DNA of 34,347 bases from an uncultured Actinomycetes bacterium (GCA_900318935.1 ONMP01000029.1:1-34347), one strand, 5' to 3'. Counted from the stretch's first letter, positions 1 through 9,967 are shown. Program-made: numbers and translations. Notes: a model not told the origin generated them from the letters alone.

Positions 1-158
1 AACGCATCGCCACACTCGCCCTCCCACGTGACGGGAAGCGAGCGATCGTACGTCTCCTCGAAGCCGACGTTGAGGTGCAGCGTCGCGGAGCCGCACTGGT
101 TGGGCTGCAAGTCCATGCGGATGTATCCTTCCGTGCCCTGGATTATGGCGTAGCTCGG
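1..158 (-). pseudogene. C-terminal remnant resembling a Gfo/Idh/MocA oxidoreductase
   Basis: Read on the minus strand, bases 158 to 1 stay open and encode a peptide with the stretch SYAIIQGTEGYIRMDLQPNQ. This resembles the 'a.IqGteG.I' segment in the C-terminal half of Gfo/Idh/MocA NAD(P)-dependent sugar oxidoreductases. The reading continues off the window edge at base 1. Upstream (bases 160-280) no frame joins cleanly to it, and a minus-strand terminator lies at 287-311, so the N-terminal Rossmann half appears to be missing. This is most likely a 5'-truncated gene. The family call rests on one motif and is tentative. Confidence 0.35.
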
Positions 159-286
159 AGCGTCGCAGTGCGACGAGAATCCCCGTGGACGTAGACGGCT
201 TCTCCAACGACCTCGTGACCTTCCGCAACATGGACGACGCCCCACGCTGCTCGTCCACCTCGGCTGCCATGCTTTCCGAGAGCGCT

Positions 287-311
287 AAAAGCCCGTCCAC
301 GCGGGACGGGC
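287..311 (-). terminator. Rho-independent terminator (minus strand)
   Basis: An 8-bp GC-rich stem (GCCCGTCC at 291-298, GGACGGGC at 304-311) with a 5-nt loop is followed on the minus strand by TTTT (287-290 complement). It lies about 70 bases downstream of the minus-strand stop at 379-381 and would end that transcript. Confidence 0.7.
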
Positions 312-378
312 CTTCCACTCTTGCCTTTGTCGCTCAGGCGCGGCGAACCCTGCATGCCGCGCCATCTACGTCCGTACG

Positions 379-492
379 CTACTTCGTAATGAAGGCCGCC
401 CACGACGCGTCGTAGCCCTTGGGCACCTGGCCCTTGGGAAGGATTTGCACGTCCACCGACTCGGCACGCTTCGATACGATCAATGTGCCGCT
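379..492 (-). pseudogene. 3' remnant of an unidentified minus-strand gene
   Basis: The minus-strand frame ending in TAG at 379-381 is open for 37 codons and ends with VPKGYDASWAAFITK. Its composition is protein-like and it is followed by the terminator at 287-311. The frame is closed upstream by a stop at 493-495, and there is no start codon or ribosome binding site, so only the last part of a gene seems to be left. The family is not recognised. Confidence 0.3.
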
Positions 493-601
493 CTACCTTA
501 CGGGCCACGCGATTCGCCTTACGAAAACGTTAGTAATTACGAATGAAAACCGAAAGCATTTACATAAAGATCGTCCGCTCCGCTTCGACATACGCCGCGA
601 A

Positions 602-2185
602 TCACGCCTCCTCGATGCGGCAGACGTGGCGCTTGGACTTGCGCTCGTAGGTGACGCCCACCAGAAGGACCGGCCCGCCGAAGTCGCGCAGCACGGCCGG
701 GTAGTCGCGGTCGCGCACCTGCGCAATCACCGCCTCGGGCGAGCGATCCCACTTGAGTTCGACCACGAGTGCGGGCGCCGGGTCGCCGCGCTTGGGAAGG
801 TAGACCACGTCGGCCAGGCCCCGGCCGGAGGGGAGCTCCTCGACCGTCGCGTAGTGGTCGGCGGCGGCGATGTAGGCGGACTTGACCACCGCCCGGAGGG
901 CCTGCTCGTCGTTGTAGAAGATGGGCGCGCAGCCATCGTCGTGGGCGCGCGCAAGCGCCTCCGCCACTGCTTCCTCGTCCATGTCCCACGTGGCCCGCAG
1001 CAGCGCGTCGCTCCCACGCACGATGCGCGCGACCTCTGTGTGGCGGCTCTGCGCCACGGCCTGACGCAGCTCGGCTCGCACCTCCTCGTTGGACACGCAC
1101 GCGGTCCCCGTCGCCGCGTCGTAGCAAAGATAGCCCAAGTGGCACAGCAACGTGAGGGCGTCGTCTCGGCTGGCTACGTCATGGACGCTGTTCTCGAAGG
1201 AGTGGGTATCAACCCTCACGCCCGCGCCGCCGAGGGCCTGCACGACGGCCTGCTGCAGCCCGTCGAAGTCCAAGTCGATGTATGCCCTTAATGCGGCAAA
1301 GGCCTCCGAGCTCACCCAGTAGGATCCGACCCGCCGACGCCTGCAGGCGCGCATCACCGAATAGGGGGCATAGGCGTGCACGACCCTGCGCTCATCCGCG
1401 TCCTTGTCCCAATACGGTAGCTCGTAGCCATCGTACCACCGGCGGAGCTCTTCCATGTCTATGCGGTGCTGCTCGGCGAGCCACTCCACCTCGGCCTCCG
1501 TGAAGCCCACGTAGGGAGCGTAGTCGTCGGGCGCCAGCGCCGTGTACTCGTCAAAGTTGGAGAGCGCGGACTGCGTGCCGTAGCGCACGATGGGCAGAAT
1601 CCCCGTCATGTAGCAGGCGGCCACCGCGTCGGCCGTGAACGTCGCGTTCTTGAAGAGGAGGCGGAGGAAATACACCCAGTCCTCCTGTGACGCCCTGGTG
1701 CGGCGCTCGCGCAGGGGCGCGTCCCACTCGTCGATCACAAAGACGAACCTGCGGCCCGTCACCGCCACGAAGTCGGAGAGAGCGAGCTCTATCGCGCCCG
1801 TGCGCAGCGGCGTTCCGGGCAGCTCGCGCCGCATATCCTCGACCAGACGCTCCGTCACCGCAGCCGCAACGTCGTTCGCCCCGCGGAACCCGGTCATGTC
1901 CAGCCGCACCACGTTGTAGGCGTTGAGGTGCTCCCCAAAGCTTGGGTCGCGGGAGATTTCGAGCCCCTCGAAAAGGGAGCGCGAGTCCGCCCCGCGCGTG
2001 TAATAGGCCACCAGCGACTCGGCGGCGAAGGTCTTGCCGAAGCGGCGCGGGCGCGTGGAGCACACGAGCTTGTTCGGCGTTCCTATGACGGCATTGACGA
2101 GGGCAATGAGTCCGGTCTTGTCTACGTACTCCCCCGCAAGTATCCCGGCGAAACCCGCATTTCCCGGGTTCACGTACATACCCAT
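602..2185 (-). CDS. AAA-ATPase-like / PD-(D/E)XK nuclease superfamily protein
   Basis: 527 aa. The N-terminal part matches the AAA-ATPase-like family (Pfam PF09820 type): the opening YVNPGNAGFAGILAGEYVDK leads into a Walker-A-like loop, TRPRRFGKT, at about residues 44-52. A hydrophobic strand ending FVIDEWD supplies a Walker B. The C-terminal part carries the PD-(D/E)XK core (ADVVYLPK, then VVELKW with Glu near residue 476), as in the DUF1703 nuclease domain. These proteins are common, often multicopy, in gut anaerobes. A defence or mobile-element role is suspected but not established. I chose ATG at 2183-2185 because GGGAGG sits 5 nt upstream; an ATG two codons later (2179) is also possible. 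The gene is monocistronic and looks intact. Confidence 0.85.
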   Translation of the reverse strand: MGMYVNPGNAGFAGILAGEYVDKTGLIALVNAVIGTPNKLVCSTRPRRFGKTFAAESLVAYYTRGADSRSLFEGLEISRDPSFGEHLNAYNVVRLDMTGFRGANDVAAAVTERLVEDMRRELPGTPLRTGAIELALSDFVAVTGRRFVFVIDEWDAPLRERRTRASQEDWVYFLRLLFKNATFTADAVAACYMTGILPIVRYGTQSALSNFDEYTALAPDDYAPYVGFTEAEVEWLAEQHRIDMEELRRWYDGYELPYWDKDADERRVVHAYAPYSVMRACRRRRVGSYWVSSEAFAALRAYIDLDFDGLQQAVVQALGGAGVRVDTHSFENSVHDVASRDDALTLLCHLGYLCYDAATGTACVSNEEVRAELRQAVAQSRHTEVARIVRGSDALLRATWDMDEEAVAEALARAHDDGCAPIFYNDEQALRAVVKSAYIAAADHYATVEELPSGRGLADVVYLPKRGDPAPALVVELKWDRSPEAVIAQVRDRDYPAVLRDFGGPVLLVGVTYERKSKRHVCRIEEA

Positions 2186-2605
2186 ATTGCCTCCCATCAA
2201 ACTGATACTCCATCATAACACGCATGTTCCCGGCAGCTGGCGTCCGTCCGGTACCCCGCATGGCCACCTCCGGCAACAACACCCTCATAGCGCGCAACGC
2301 GCGCACGCACCACCCGCACGCCCGAAAACGCGGGAGAGCGCATCACTTGCGGGTGAGCTCGATTCGGTCTGGCTTGACGATGAAGAATCCGTACGGATTT
2401 TCTCCCTGAGACCTCTGCAGCCCGAGAGAACGGTGCGAATCGGTTCGCATACAGGATCAACCACGTTCGTGTAATGGAATCCGAGACCGCTCACTCTGGA
2501 ACAAAAAACCGTCTCCTCATATGTCCCTTCTCTGTTCCCCTCTCGCACACGTTCGTGTCAAAATAACAACGTGCACATGACGGGTAGCTTGCGGAAAGGA
2601 TCACG
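2186..2605. promoter_or_regulatory. Intergenic region between divergent genes, with repeated CACGTTCGTGT and a palindrome
   Basis: 420 bases with no credible gene. The region must hold the promoters for the minus-strand gene at 602-2185 and the plus-strand gene at 2606. It contains a 16-bp inverted repeat, TGCGAATCGGTTCGCA (2434-2449), and two direct copies of CACGTTCGTGT (2462-2472 and 2548-2558). The second copy is itself near-palindromic (ACACG-TT-CGTGT). These could be operator sites. I could not fix a convincing -35/-10 pair. Confidence 0.35.
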
Positions 2606-3301
2606 ATGAGTCAAGAAAAGCCCCTTGGCATGAGGATCGGCGAGAGTGCCTTTTGCGCAGGATACCTCGTGTTTGCGCTCGTCGCGGGATGCATGCTCCT
2701 TGCTTGCGCTCCCAGCGCCGGCACGTGGGCTCGCACGTGCGGAGCCATGACGCTGCTCCTAGGCTGCGGCGACGCATTTCACCTGGTGCCGCGTATCCTC
2801 GTCAACCTTCGAGGGGCAAGCGAGGACCAAAGCGTGTTGCGCAGGCGCTCCTTCGCGCTGGGACTCGGGAACCTCGTGTCCTCCATCACCATGACCCTCT
2901 TCTATCTTCTGCTCTTTGTGGGCATGTGGCAGATGGCGCACCCAGGGCAGGGCTTGGCATTCTCACCACTGGAGGCAGGCGTCTTCTGCATCCTCTGCGC
3001 GCTAGCTGCCGTACGCACCGCGCTTTGCCTCTTTCCGCAGAACCGATGGTTCGACGGGACGGGCAGCCAGGCGTGGGGCGTCTACCGCAATGCGCCGTTC
3101 GTGATCATGGGAACAATCACCGTGCTCTGCCTCGTTGGCTGGTACGGCGAGTGGCTCATGGCATCGCTCGTGTTCGTGAGCTTCGCGTGCTATCTGGGCG
3201 TGGTGCTCGGCGCGCGCAACAACCCCATGTTCGGCATGCTCATGATCCCAAAGACCATCTGCTACATCTGGCTCGTATCGCTGCTGCTAGCGAGGCTGTA
3301 G
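2606..3301 (+). CDS. Seven-helix integral membrane protein, unknown function
   Basis: 231 aa. About seven hydrophobic segments span nearly the whole length (roughly residues 17-35, 45-65, 85-107, 117-140, 160-180, 185-203, 206-230), with short polar loops between them and no signal peptide or extramembrane domain. ATG at 2606 follows GGAAAGGA by about 7 nt. The gene is monocistronic and is followed by a strong hairpin at 3342-3377. The family is not recognised. The glycine/aromatic composition fits a small multipass sensor or enzyme, but no catalytic motif is visible. Confidence 0.8.
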   Translation: MSQEKPLGMRIGESAFCAGYLVFALVAGCMLLACAPSAGTWARTCGAMTLLLGCGDAFHLVPRILVNLRGASEDQSVLRRRSFALGLGNLVSSITMTLFYLLLFVGMWQMAHPGQGLAFSPLEAGVFCILCALAAVRTALCLFPQNRWFDGTGSQAWGVYRNAPFVIMGTITVLCLVGWYGEWLMASLVFVSFACYLGVVLGARNNPMFGMLMIPKTICYIWLVSLLLARL

Positions 3302-3341
3302 CAAACGCGGCAGTGATGCCAGCCAGCCCCTGCGGCCGAGA

Positions 3342-3377
3342 AACGCCCCCGCCGGCGGGTTGCCGACGGGGGGCGTT
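3342..3377. terminator. GC-rich hairpin downstream of the membrane protein gene
   Basis: AACGCCCCCGCCGGC (3342-3356) pairs with GCCGACGGGGGGCGTT (3362-3377) with minor bulges. It sits between the plus-strand gene ending at 3301 and the minus-strand gene ending at 3459, so it could end transcription from both sides. There is no clear T-tract, so efficiency is uncertain. Confidence 0.5.
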
Positions 3378-3458
3378 CAGTCAAGGGGGTATGCCCCGAT
3401 CGCCATCCTTCGACCATTGCGGCCTAGGCATAGGTCTTGAACCTTGGGACGGCGCTGC

Positions 3459-4388
3459 CTATGCGCGGTCGAACCAGTAGAAGAGCTCCCATACTTGGAC
3501 CTCTCTGTCACGCCCTAATACCTTGGCGCTGTACGTATAGAAGTCCTTCACCTCGTTGCCCTCGGTAAGTATCGTCGTCCTTATGCTTACGTGGGTGTAC
3601 CTTGGGGCGAAGTCGAGACCGTAGCCCCTATCGTCATACTCTTCAGCATGGTTGCGGAAGCCGATGCCTGTGGGGCGCGCGTCCTTGTTCACATCGAGAC
3701 CGGCCAGCACCAGGTCCTCGCGAGGGGTACCGTGCAGGCGCCTGCGGTACTCGTCGATCTTCTCGTTGGAAATCCGCTCGTCGTTCCAGAGGTATCTGCT
3801 GCCCTCGTGCAGCGAGCAGCGCTTTATGGTGAAGCCGAGCGAGGGGCTGTACACGTTGATGTACGTATTGCCGTTGTGGTAGCCCTTCTCCTTGTCGTAG
3901 ATCCTGTCGTTGAGCTTGCGGACGTCCTCGGGGGACTGGCCTGCGGGACGCGAGGCGATCTGCCGGAGCGCGGACTTCACGTTGTCGAGCTCGGGCTGGT
4001 ACTTGTCCGCGACGACGGGGTCGGTGGCGCCGTAGAAGGTGGAAAGCACTGCCCAGGAGCACCTGATGGTGGTGTCGAGCTCGCCGCGGAAGGCCGCCCT
4101 GGCATAATAGCCCTGGGTGTCCCAGTTGAACTTCATGGACACGAGCTTGTCGAGCACGTCGATGGGGTTGGCGCCGGCATTGATGTCGTTCGCGTCGATG
4201 GACACCCACTTGCAGACGGTGGAGAGGTCCTCCCTCAGCTTGGCCATGGTGTTCTCGACGTCGATGAACATGGTGTCGTTGGTCTGGCCCTTCTTTGCCT
4301 TCTCCTGCTCCTGGAGCATGATATTGCGCAGCTCGGTGTTGTACTTGACGGCCTCGTCGTTGGAGGCGTCCACAGCAGGGGGATTCAT
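3459..4388 (-). CDS. Unidentified protein, second of a linked pair
   Basis: About 309 aa from ATG at 4386-4388, which follows GAGG at a good spacing (8 nt). The protein is soluble. The N-terminal half is charged and helical (QEQEKAKKGQ). The C-terminal half is richer in aromatic and beta-prone residues (YTHVSIRTTI, DFYTYSAK, ELFYWFDRA). No known domain is recognised. The same frame is open further upstream, to 4448, where it overlaps the end of the preceding gene in another frame. Either the two are separate, translationally linked genes, or one long gene carries a frameshift near 4420-4440. A helical N-terminal bundle joined to a beta-rich tail would be compatible with a toxin or pore-forming protein, but that is speculation. 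Confidence 0.65.
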   Translation of the reverse strand: MNPPAVDASNDEAVKYNTELRNIMLQEQEKAKKGQTNDTMFIDVENTMAKLREDLSTVCKWVSIDANDINAGANPIDVLDKLVSMKFNWDTQGYYARAAFRGELDTTIRCSWAVLSTFYGATDPVVADKYQPELDNVKSALRQIASRPAGQSPEDVRKLNDRIYDKEKGYHNGNTYINVYSPSLGFTIKRCSLHEGSRYLWNDERISNEKIDEYRRRLHGTPREDLVLAGLDVNKDARPTGIGFRNHAEEYDDRGYGLDFAPRYTHVSIRTTILTEGNEVKDFYTYSAKVLGRDREVQVWELFYWFDRA

Positions 4389-4416
4389 AGGGTTGTCCTC
4401 GCGTTCGGCGAGCATC

Positions 4417-4902
4417 TCAGCGGCTTCTATCGAACATCGCGTAGGCACTGGTAATCCTGTCCTGCATCTGCTTCACGCGCACGCTGGTCTGCGTGAAACG
4501 ATCCTCGCGGTCCTCCTTGGAGATGTCGAGCGTCCTGAGGTCGATGGAGTCGACGACCCTCCTGAGGGACTTGACCTCCTCGAGCACGTCCTTGGCCGAG
4601 ATCTCCTTCTCGCCGGCGGGGATGAGCCCGCACATCTGCAGGAGTCCCACGCCGCCCTTGGCGATGTCGATCCATTCGCCCTTGACGTAGCTGGACGCCA
4701 TGCCAAAGACGGTGGAGCCGAACTCGGCCAGGGTGCCGAGCATGGGATCGACCTTCTCGACCCAGCCGGCCGCGTATTTGAAGCCCTCCCCGATGCCGCT
4801 GAGCTTCTTGGCCTTAGCCTCCTGCTTCTTCTTCTTGGCCTCCTCGGCCTTCTTTGCGGCGTCCTCGGCGTCGTCACCGGCCCTGCCCATCTCAATAACC
4901 AT
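4417..4902 (-). CDS. Unidentified coiled-coil protein, first of a linked pair
   Basis: About 161 aa. A strongly charged Lys/Glu/Ala coiled coil (AAKKAEEAKKKKQEAKAKK) opens the protein. A hydrophobic glycine-rich helix pair (YVKGEWIDIAKGGVGLLQM) follows, then a second helical region to the end. The start is uncertain: GTG at 4905, ATG at 4902 and ATG at 4890 are all in frame, and none has a strong ribosome binding site. The palindromic element at 4913-5051 lies directly upstream and may have replaced the original 5' region. The stop (TGA) lies one base before an in-frame ATG of the next gene. The sequence after the stop in the next frame continues the helix plausibly, so a frameshift is possible. 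Confidence 0.6.
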   Translation of the reverse strand: MVIEMGRAGDDAEDAAKKAEEAKKKKQEAKAKKLSGIGEGFKYAAGWVEKVDPMLGTLAEFGSTVFGMASSYVKGEWIDIAKGGVGLLQMCGLIPAGEKEISAKDVLEEVKSLRRVVDSIDLRTLDISKEDREDRFTQTSVRVKQMQDRITSAYAMFDRSR

Positions 4903-4912
4903 CACCGCATGG

Positions 4913-5051
4913 ATGATACAGGGGGTCGGTTCCTGATACAGGGGGTCGGTTCCGATGCATCATTTGGGCTTCATCACGTGACAAGGTCAAAAGCTCTTGT
5001 CACCCGTGCGTCTTGCCGAAATGATGCAGGAGAACCGACCCCCTGTATCAT
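4913..5051. repeat. Nested palindromic element (MITE/BIME-like) with TGATACAGGGGGTCGGTTC ends
   Basis: Two tandem copies of TGATACAGGGGGTCGGTTC (4914-4932 and 4934-4952) face an inverted copy (5032-5050). Between them are two further inverted pairs: TGCATCATTT with AAATGATGCA, and GTGACAAG (4978-4985) with CTTGTCAC (4996-5003). The stretch from 4934 to 5050 (117 bp) can therefore fold into one long imperfect hairpin. It encodes nothing. This is the architecture of a non-autonomous miniature element or an extended REP cluster. It lies between the 3' end of the SDR gene and the 5' end of the unknown gene pair. Confidence 0.75.
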
Positions 5052-5061
5052 GTGTCGTCCC

Positions 5062-5907
5062 TTACTGGCGTGGCGCGTCGAAGTCGGTGGTCACGCTAAC
5101 GTCAGCCCACTTCTCCAACTCCTCGAGGCGGGCACCCAGCGCCCCACGCACGGCTGCGAGCGCGTCGGATCCGAGGTAGAGGCGCAGCGGCGTTTCTTCG
5201 GCCTCGATGGCCTTGATGATGGGGTAACCGGCCTTGAGCGGGTCACCCGGCTGCTGGCGCGCGTTGACGTTCTGCGCCACGGACCGCTTGTGGGCCGTCT
5301 CGGCGTAGTCGCCCACGGTGTTGTCGGAACCCTTGAGCGAGGTGTCGTAAAAATGCGTGCGGAAGGCACCCGGCTCCACGATCATGGCCTTGATACCAAG
5401 CGGCGCGACCTCGGCCGCAAGTCCCTCGGTCATGAGCTCTACGGCGGCCTTAGTAGCAGCGTAGTAGCCAGAGGCAGCACCTGTGCGCACGGCACCGATG
5501 GAACTCACGTTGACGATGGCACCGTAGCGGCGCTCACGCATGGCGGGAAGCACCGCCTTTATCATGGCCACCATACCAAAGAAGTTGGCGTCAAACATCG
5601 CCTGCACACCCGCCGGGTCGGCCTCCTCCACCGAGCTGCGGTAGCAGTAACCAGCATTGTTTACGAGCACATCCACCTGACCGAATCGCTCGACGGCTGC
5701 CGCGTAGGCGGCGTCAATGCTAGCCTGGACGCTCACGTCAAGGGCCACAGCGAGGGCGGTCTCGGGATAGTCTGCCACAATTCCCTCCACCTTGCTGACG
5801 GTACGCGCAGTCACGACCGCGTTGTCGCCGTGCTCGAGCACCGCACGCGCGATACCCTCGCCGATGCCACCCGCGCTGCAACCTGTAATGAACCACGTCT
5901 TTGCCAT
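5062..5907 (-). CDS. Short-chain dehydrogenase/reductase (SDR)
   Basis: 281 aa, the usual length for a classical SDR. The Rossmann cofactor loop is near the N-terminus (TGCSAGGIG, residues about 8-16, with one extra residue compared with TGxxxGIG). NNAG follows (LVNNAG, near 85), then the catalytic Ser in NVSSIG, YxxxK as YYAATK, and the post-catalytic PGAFRT. It should reduce or oxidise a small carbonyl/alcohol substrate with NAD(P)H in the cytoplasm. The substrate cannot be read from sequence. ATG at 5905-5907 follows GGAG at 7 nt. It is divergent from the LysR gene at 6033, which probably regulates it. Confidence 0.9.
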   Translation of the reverse strand: MAKTWFITGCSAGGIGEGIARAVLEHGDNAVVTARTVSKVEGIVADYPETALAVALDVSVQASIDAAYAAAVERFGQVDVLVNNAGYCYRSSVEEADPAGVQAMFDANFFGMVAMIKAVLPAMRERRYGAIVNVSSIGAVRTGAASGYYAATKAAVELMTEGLAAEVAPLGIKAMIVEPGAFRTHFYDTSLKGSDNTVGDYAETAHKRSVAQNVNARQQPGDPLKAGYPIIKAIEAEETPLRLYLGSDALAAVRGALGARLEELEKWADVSVTTDFDAPRQ

Positions 5908-6032
5908 GATGAGTCTCCTCTCCCGCCTTCCGGCGTCCATTTCCTTGATTTCATTATGTTCGGAAATCTGCTAGGAGTACAGTGTAAGCCGTGCATGCCA
6001 GGTTGCGCTTCACGCAAGCCGGAAGGAGCGTC
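5908..6032. promoter_or_regulatory. Divergent promoter region between SDR and LysR genes
   Basis: 125 bp shared by two divergently transcribed genes, the classic position for LysR-type regulator binding. AT-richer sequence lies around 5945-5980. I do not see a perfect T-N11-A palindrome that can be assigned with confidence. Confidence 0.45.
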
Positions 6033-6878
6033 ATGGAACTTGAGCAACTGAAACAACTGTCAAAGATCGCAGAAGAGGGGACGATGCAAGCCGCCGCAGC
6101 AAAGCTTCACCTCTCCCCCTCTGCCCTCTCGCGGTCGCTCCGTCGACTGGAAGAGGAGCTCGGCCAGCAGCTCTTTGACCGCACCAAGAACTCGATGCGT
6201 ATCAACGACCGAGGACGCATTGCCCTCGAGCACGCCCGCGTCATTCTTGCCGAGGAGCGCCGACTGCGTGACGACTTTGCCGATATTGCAAAGCGAGCAC
6301 GTACCATCCGCGTAGCCAGCGTTGCCCCGGCACCCGCCTGGCGCCTGAGCGCCCTCGTCCTCACCCAGAACCCGACGGCCATCGTCGAGCCCGACATCGT
6401 GGACGCCGAGGAGGCGAGCAGGCGTCTCCTGAACGGCACCTGCGATCTCGCCGTTACCACAGCCCCCATCAATCTGCCCGTGACCCAAAGCACCACGCTC
6501 CTGCAAGAGGATCTCTACGCCAACGTGCCCGAAGGGCATGCTCTTTACAACCGCGACTCCCTCTCCTTCGGCGAGCTCGACGGCCAAAGCTTTCTCGTCT
6601 ACGGCGGCATCGGCTACTGGCACGAGGTCCACGAGCGCATGCTGCCTCACAGCCATTTCGTGACGCAGCCTGACCGCATCGTCTTTCTTCAACAGGTGCG
6701 CACGAGCGACCTGCTCACCTTCACGACCAACGCACCGGAAAACACGAGCGCACACGAGTCGCGCAAGGCCATCCCCATCACCGACGCCGAGGCGCACGCG
6801 ACCTTCTGGCTGAGTGTGCGCATCGATGCCCCCACTGCCGTGCGGGCGGCGTTTGAGCTCGTCAAAACAGAAACCTAG
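6033..6878 (+). CDS. LysR-family transcriptional regulator
   Basis: 281 aa. The N-terminal winged helix-turn-helix (residues about 1-60) is typical: LKQLSKIAEEGTMQAAAAKL, then SPSALSRSLRRLEEELG and LFDRTK. A LysR substrate-binding domain of periplasmic-binding-protein type fills the rest. ATG at 6033 follows GGAAGGAG at 4-5 nt. It is divergent from the SDR gene and by position its likely regulator; the effector is unknown. Confidence 0.92.
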   Translation: MELEQLKQLSKIAEEGTMQAAAAKLHLSPSALSRSLRRLEEELGQQLFDRTKNSMRINDRGRIALEHARVILAEERRLRDDFADIAKRARTIRVASVAPAPAWRLSALVLTQNPTAIVEPDIVDAEEASRRLLNGTCDLAVTTAPINLPVTQSTTLLQEDLYANVPEGHALYNRDSLSFGELDGQSFLVYGGIGYWHEVHERMLPHSHFVTQPDRIVFLQQVRTSDLLTFTTNAPENTSAHESRKAIPITDAEAHATFWLSVRIDAPTAVRAAFELVKTET

Positions 6879-7069
6879 CACCAGCGAGATGAGTGGCGGT
6901 ACCGAAGGCCAGAGCCGTGTCAGAACTGTTGGCGTATTAGGCGAGCAACTCTCGATGCCAACGATGCCCCCCAATCAGTCAGGCAAGAACCTCCGGTCCC
7001 GCTCCTCACGTGCCACATCACCCTTAGGGCGAGGTAAGAGGAATGCACAGACGCCCTTAAGCCCAACCG

Positions 7070-7726
7070 CTATCCACGCTTGCGCTCTGCCAGCTGCTTG
7101 CGAAGCTTGGCGTTGAGCTCCTTGAACACACCCTTCGGGCTGACTTCGTCCAGAAGCTCGGCCATCTTTAGCACCTGCTCGTCCGTCAGGTCCTTGTTGC
7201 CCGTCACGTTGCGGAACTTAGTACCCACGATGTACAGGCGGATTGCGTCTTCGCTCTCGCCAGCGGCCAGCATGCGGCTGACCATCTCGCTGCCATGCGC
7301 GAACTGGATGAGCTCCTTGTTGAGCAGGGCATACGAAAGACGACCGTCCTTGTCAGTGTACGTATCAACGAGGCGCTGGTACTCGGCGCTGTCAACGACC
7401 ACCTCTACCTCAGGGATGGGCTCGTCTTCAACCACAGGCGCCTCCTCGGCTGAGGTCTCGACGAACAGCGGCTTGGGTTTGCCCTGCTTGCGATACGGCA
7501 TGCCAGCGGTCAAGGCGATGGCCTCGTCGAAGGCCTCCTGCGGGTAGAGGTCACGCGGCGTGTTGGCAGAGACAATCGCCTCGCCAGAGGTCTTGCTGAT
7601 AGACGCGATACCAGGCTGCGTGGCATCGCTGCGCACGATCACGACACCAGAGCCTCCCGACGCAAACTTTTGCCGGTACGCTACGGCAGGCAACGTGGTA
7701 AGGGTCACGCTATTGGTACGAATCAT
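7070..7726 (-). CDS. Conserved-looking protein of unknown function
   Basis: 218 aa, soluble. The N-terminal part is beta-rich (SVTLTTLPAVAYRQKFASGG). A central acidic, proline-containing linker (EEAPVVEDEPIPEVEVVVD) leads to a helical C-terminal domain (EYQRLVDTYTDK...EQVLKMAELLDE) ending in a basic tail (RKQLAERKRG). No family is recognised. ATG at 7724-7726 follows GGAGGGAG at 6 nt. A promoter with TTGGTG/TATAAT spaced 16 bp is visible upstream on the minus strand. Confidence 0.75.
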   Translation of the reverse strand: MIRTNSVTLTTLPAVAYRQKFASGGSGVVIVRSDATQPGIASISKTSGEAIVSANTPRDLYPQEAFDEAIALTAGMPYRKQGKPKPLFVETSAEEAPVVEDEPIPEVEVVVDSAEYQRLVDTYTDKDGRLSYALLNKELIQFAHGSEMVSRMLAAGESEDAIRLYIVGTKFRNVTGNKDLTDEQVLKMAELLDEVSPKGVFKELNAKLRKQLAERKRG

Positions 7727-7762
7727 GATGTGCTCCCTCCAATCTTGGTTACGGACGGAACT

Positions 7763-7790
7763 ATTATACAGCAGTGTTAATTCCCACCAA
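7763..7790 (-). promoter_or_regulatory. Sigma-70-type promoter for the gene at 7070-7726
   Basis: On the minus strand, TTGGTG (7785-7790) and a perfect TATAAT (7763-7768) are separated by 16 bp. They lie about 40 bp upstream of the start codon. Confidence 0.6.
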
Positions 7791-8136
7791 AGAGCTAGGC
7801 GATAGTTGGCATGCCATGCCCGGTAAACCGTTATTGACCTGGCACATTTGTCCAACACGTTTTGCTAGCTGAGGTAAGGAAGATAAGCAAATCGTTATTA
7901 ATCATCCAAACGAGGGTGAGCCGGCCCGTAGCGCACCGCTTCTCGTCAGTCAAGACATGCTGCATATCGAGCAATTCCCTCGCCTTGGCTAAGCGCTTCC
8001 CGCTTTCGGGCGCGCTCGGGACTTTCACCCGTTAGGTACGTGCCATGCCCGGCGCACCGAATGAGGGCGGTCGTCCCGTTTTGTACGGGGCGGCCGCCCA
8101 AAGGGATTGAATGAAAAGCCCGTCCCCCTGTCCGTC
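7791..8136. other. Intergenic region with a strong hairpin, no credible gene
   Basis: About 350 bases between two minus-strand genes. The sequence GCCATGCCCGG occurs twice (near 7814 and 8042). A strong 14-bp hairpin (GGGCGGTCGTCCCG at 8065-8078, CGGGGCGGCCGCCC at 8086-8099) lies just downstream of the glucosidase stop and may end its transcript. Short minus-strand frames here have no ribosome binding site. I see no gene. Confidence 0.5.
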
Positions 8137-9854
<1,718 letters not shown>

Positions 9855-9887
9855 AATTACGCACAACGCAGCACGATGTGCGTAGTT
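9855..9887. repeat. TACGCACA palindrome P1
   Basis: AATTACGCACA and TGTGCGTAGTT flank an 11-nt centre; one arm position is mismatched. It is the outer member of a pair with P2, whose start lies 71 bp away. Confidence 0.85.
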
Positions 9888-9925
9888 CTTCGCATTTCCG
9901 CAGGATTGATAGAAAGAAAACCGTG

Positions 9926-9960
9926 GAATTACGCACAACGGCATGCGGTGTGCGTAATTC
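9926..9960. repeat. TACGCACA palindrome P2
   Basis: GAATTACGCACA and TGTGCGTAATTC are perfect 12-nt arms around an 11-nt centre. It ends 7 bp before the stop codon (9968-9970) of the nuclease-like gene. Confidence 0.88.
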
Positions 9961-9967
9961 TCGCGCT

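Noticed and set aside
419-1291. Long plus-strand frame of 290 codons opposite the AAA-ATPase gene
   Set aside because: It is antisense to a clear family member, has no ribosome binding site, and its composition is typical of GC-rich shadow frames.
4117-6051. 644-codon plus-strand frame across the unknown pair, palindrome and SDR gene
   Set aside because: It crosses three unrelated features and a long hairpin, has a repetitive Leu/His/Val composition, and no start signal.
6060-6974. 304-codon minus-strand frame opposite the LysR gene
   Set aside because: Antisense to an unmistakable LysR regulator; no motif of its own.
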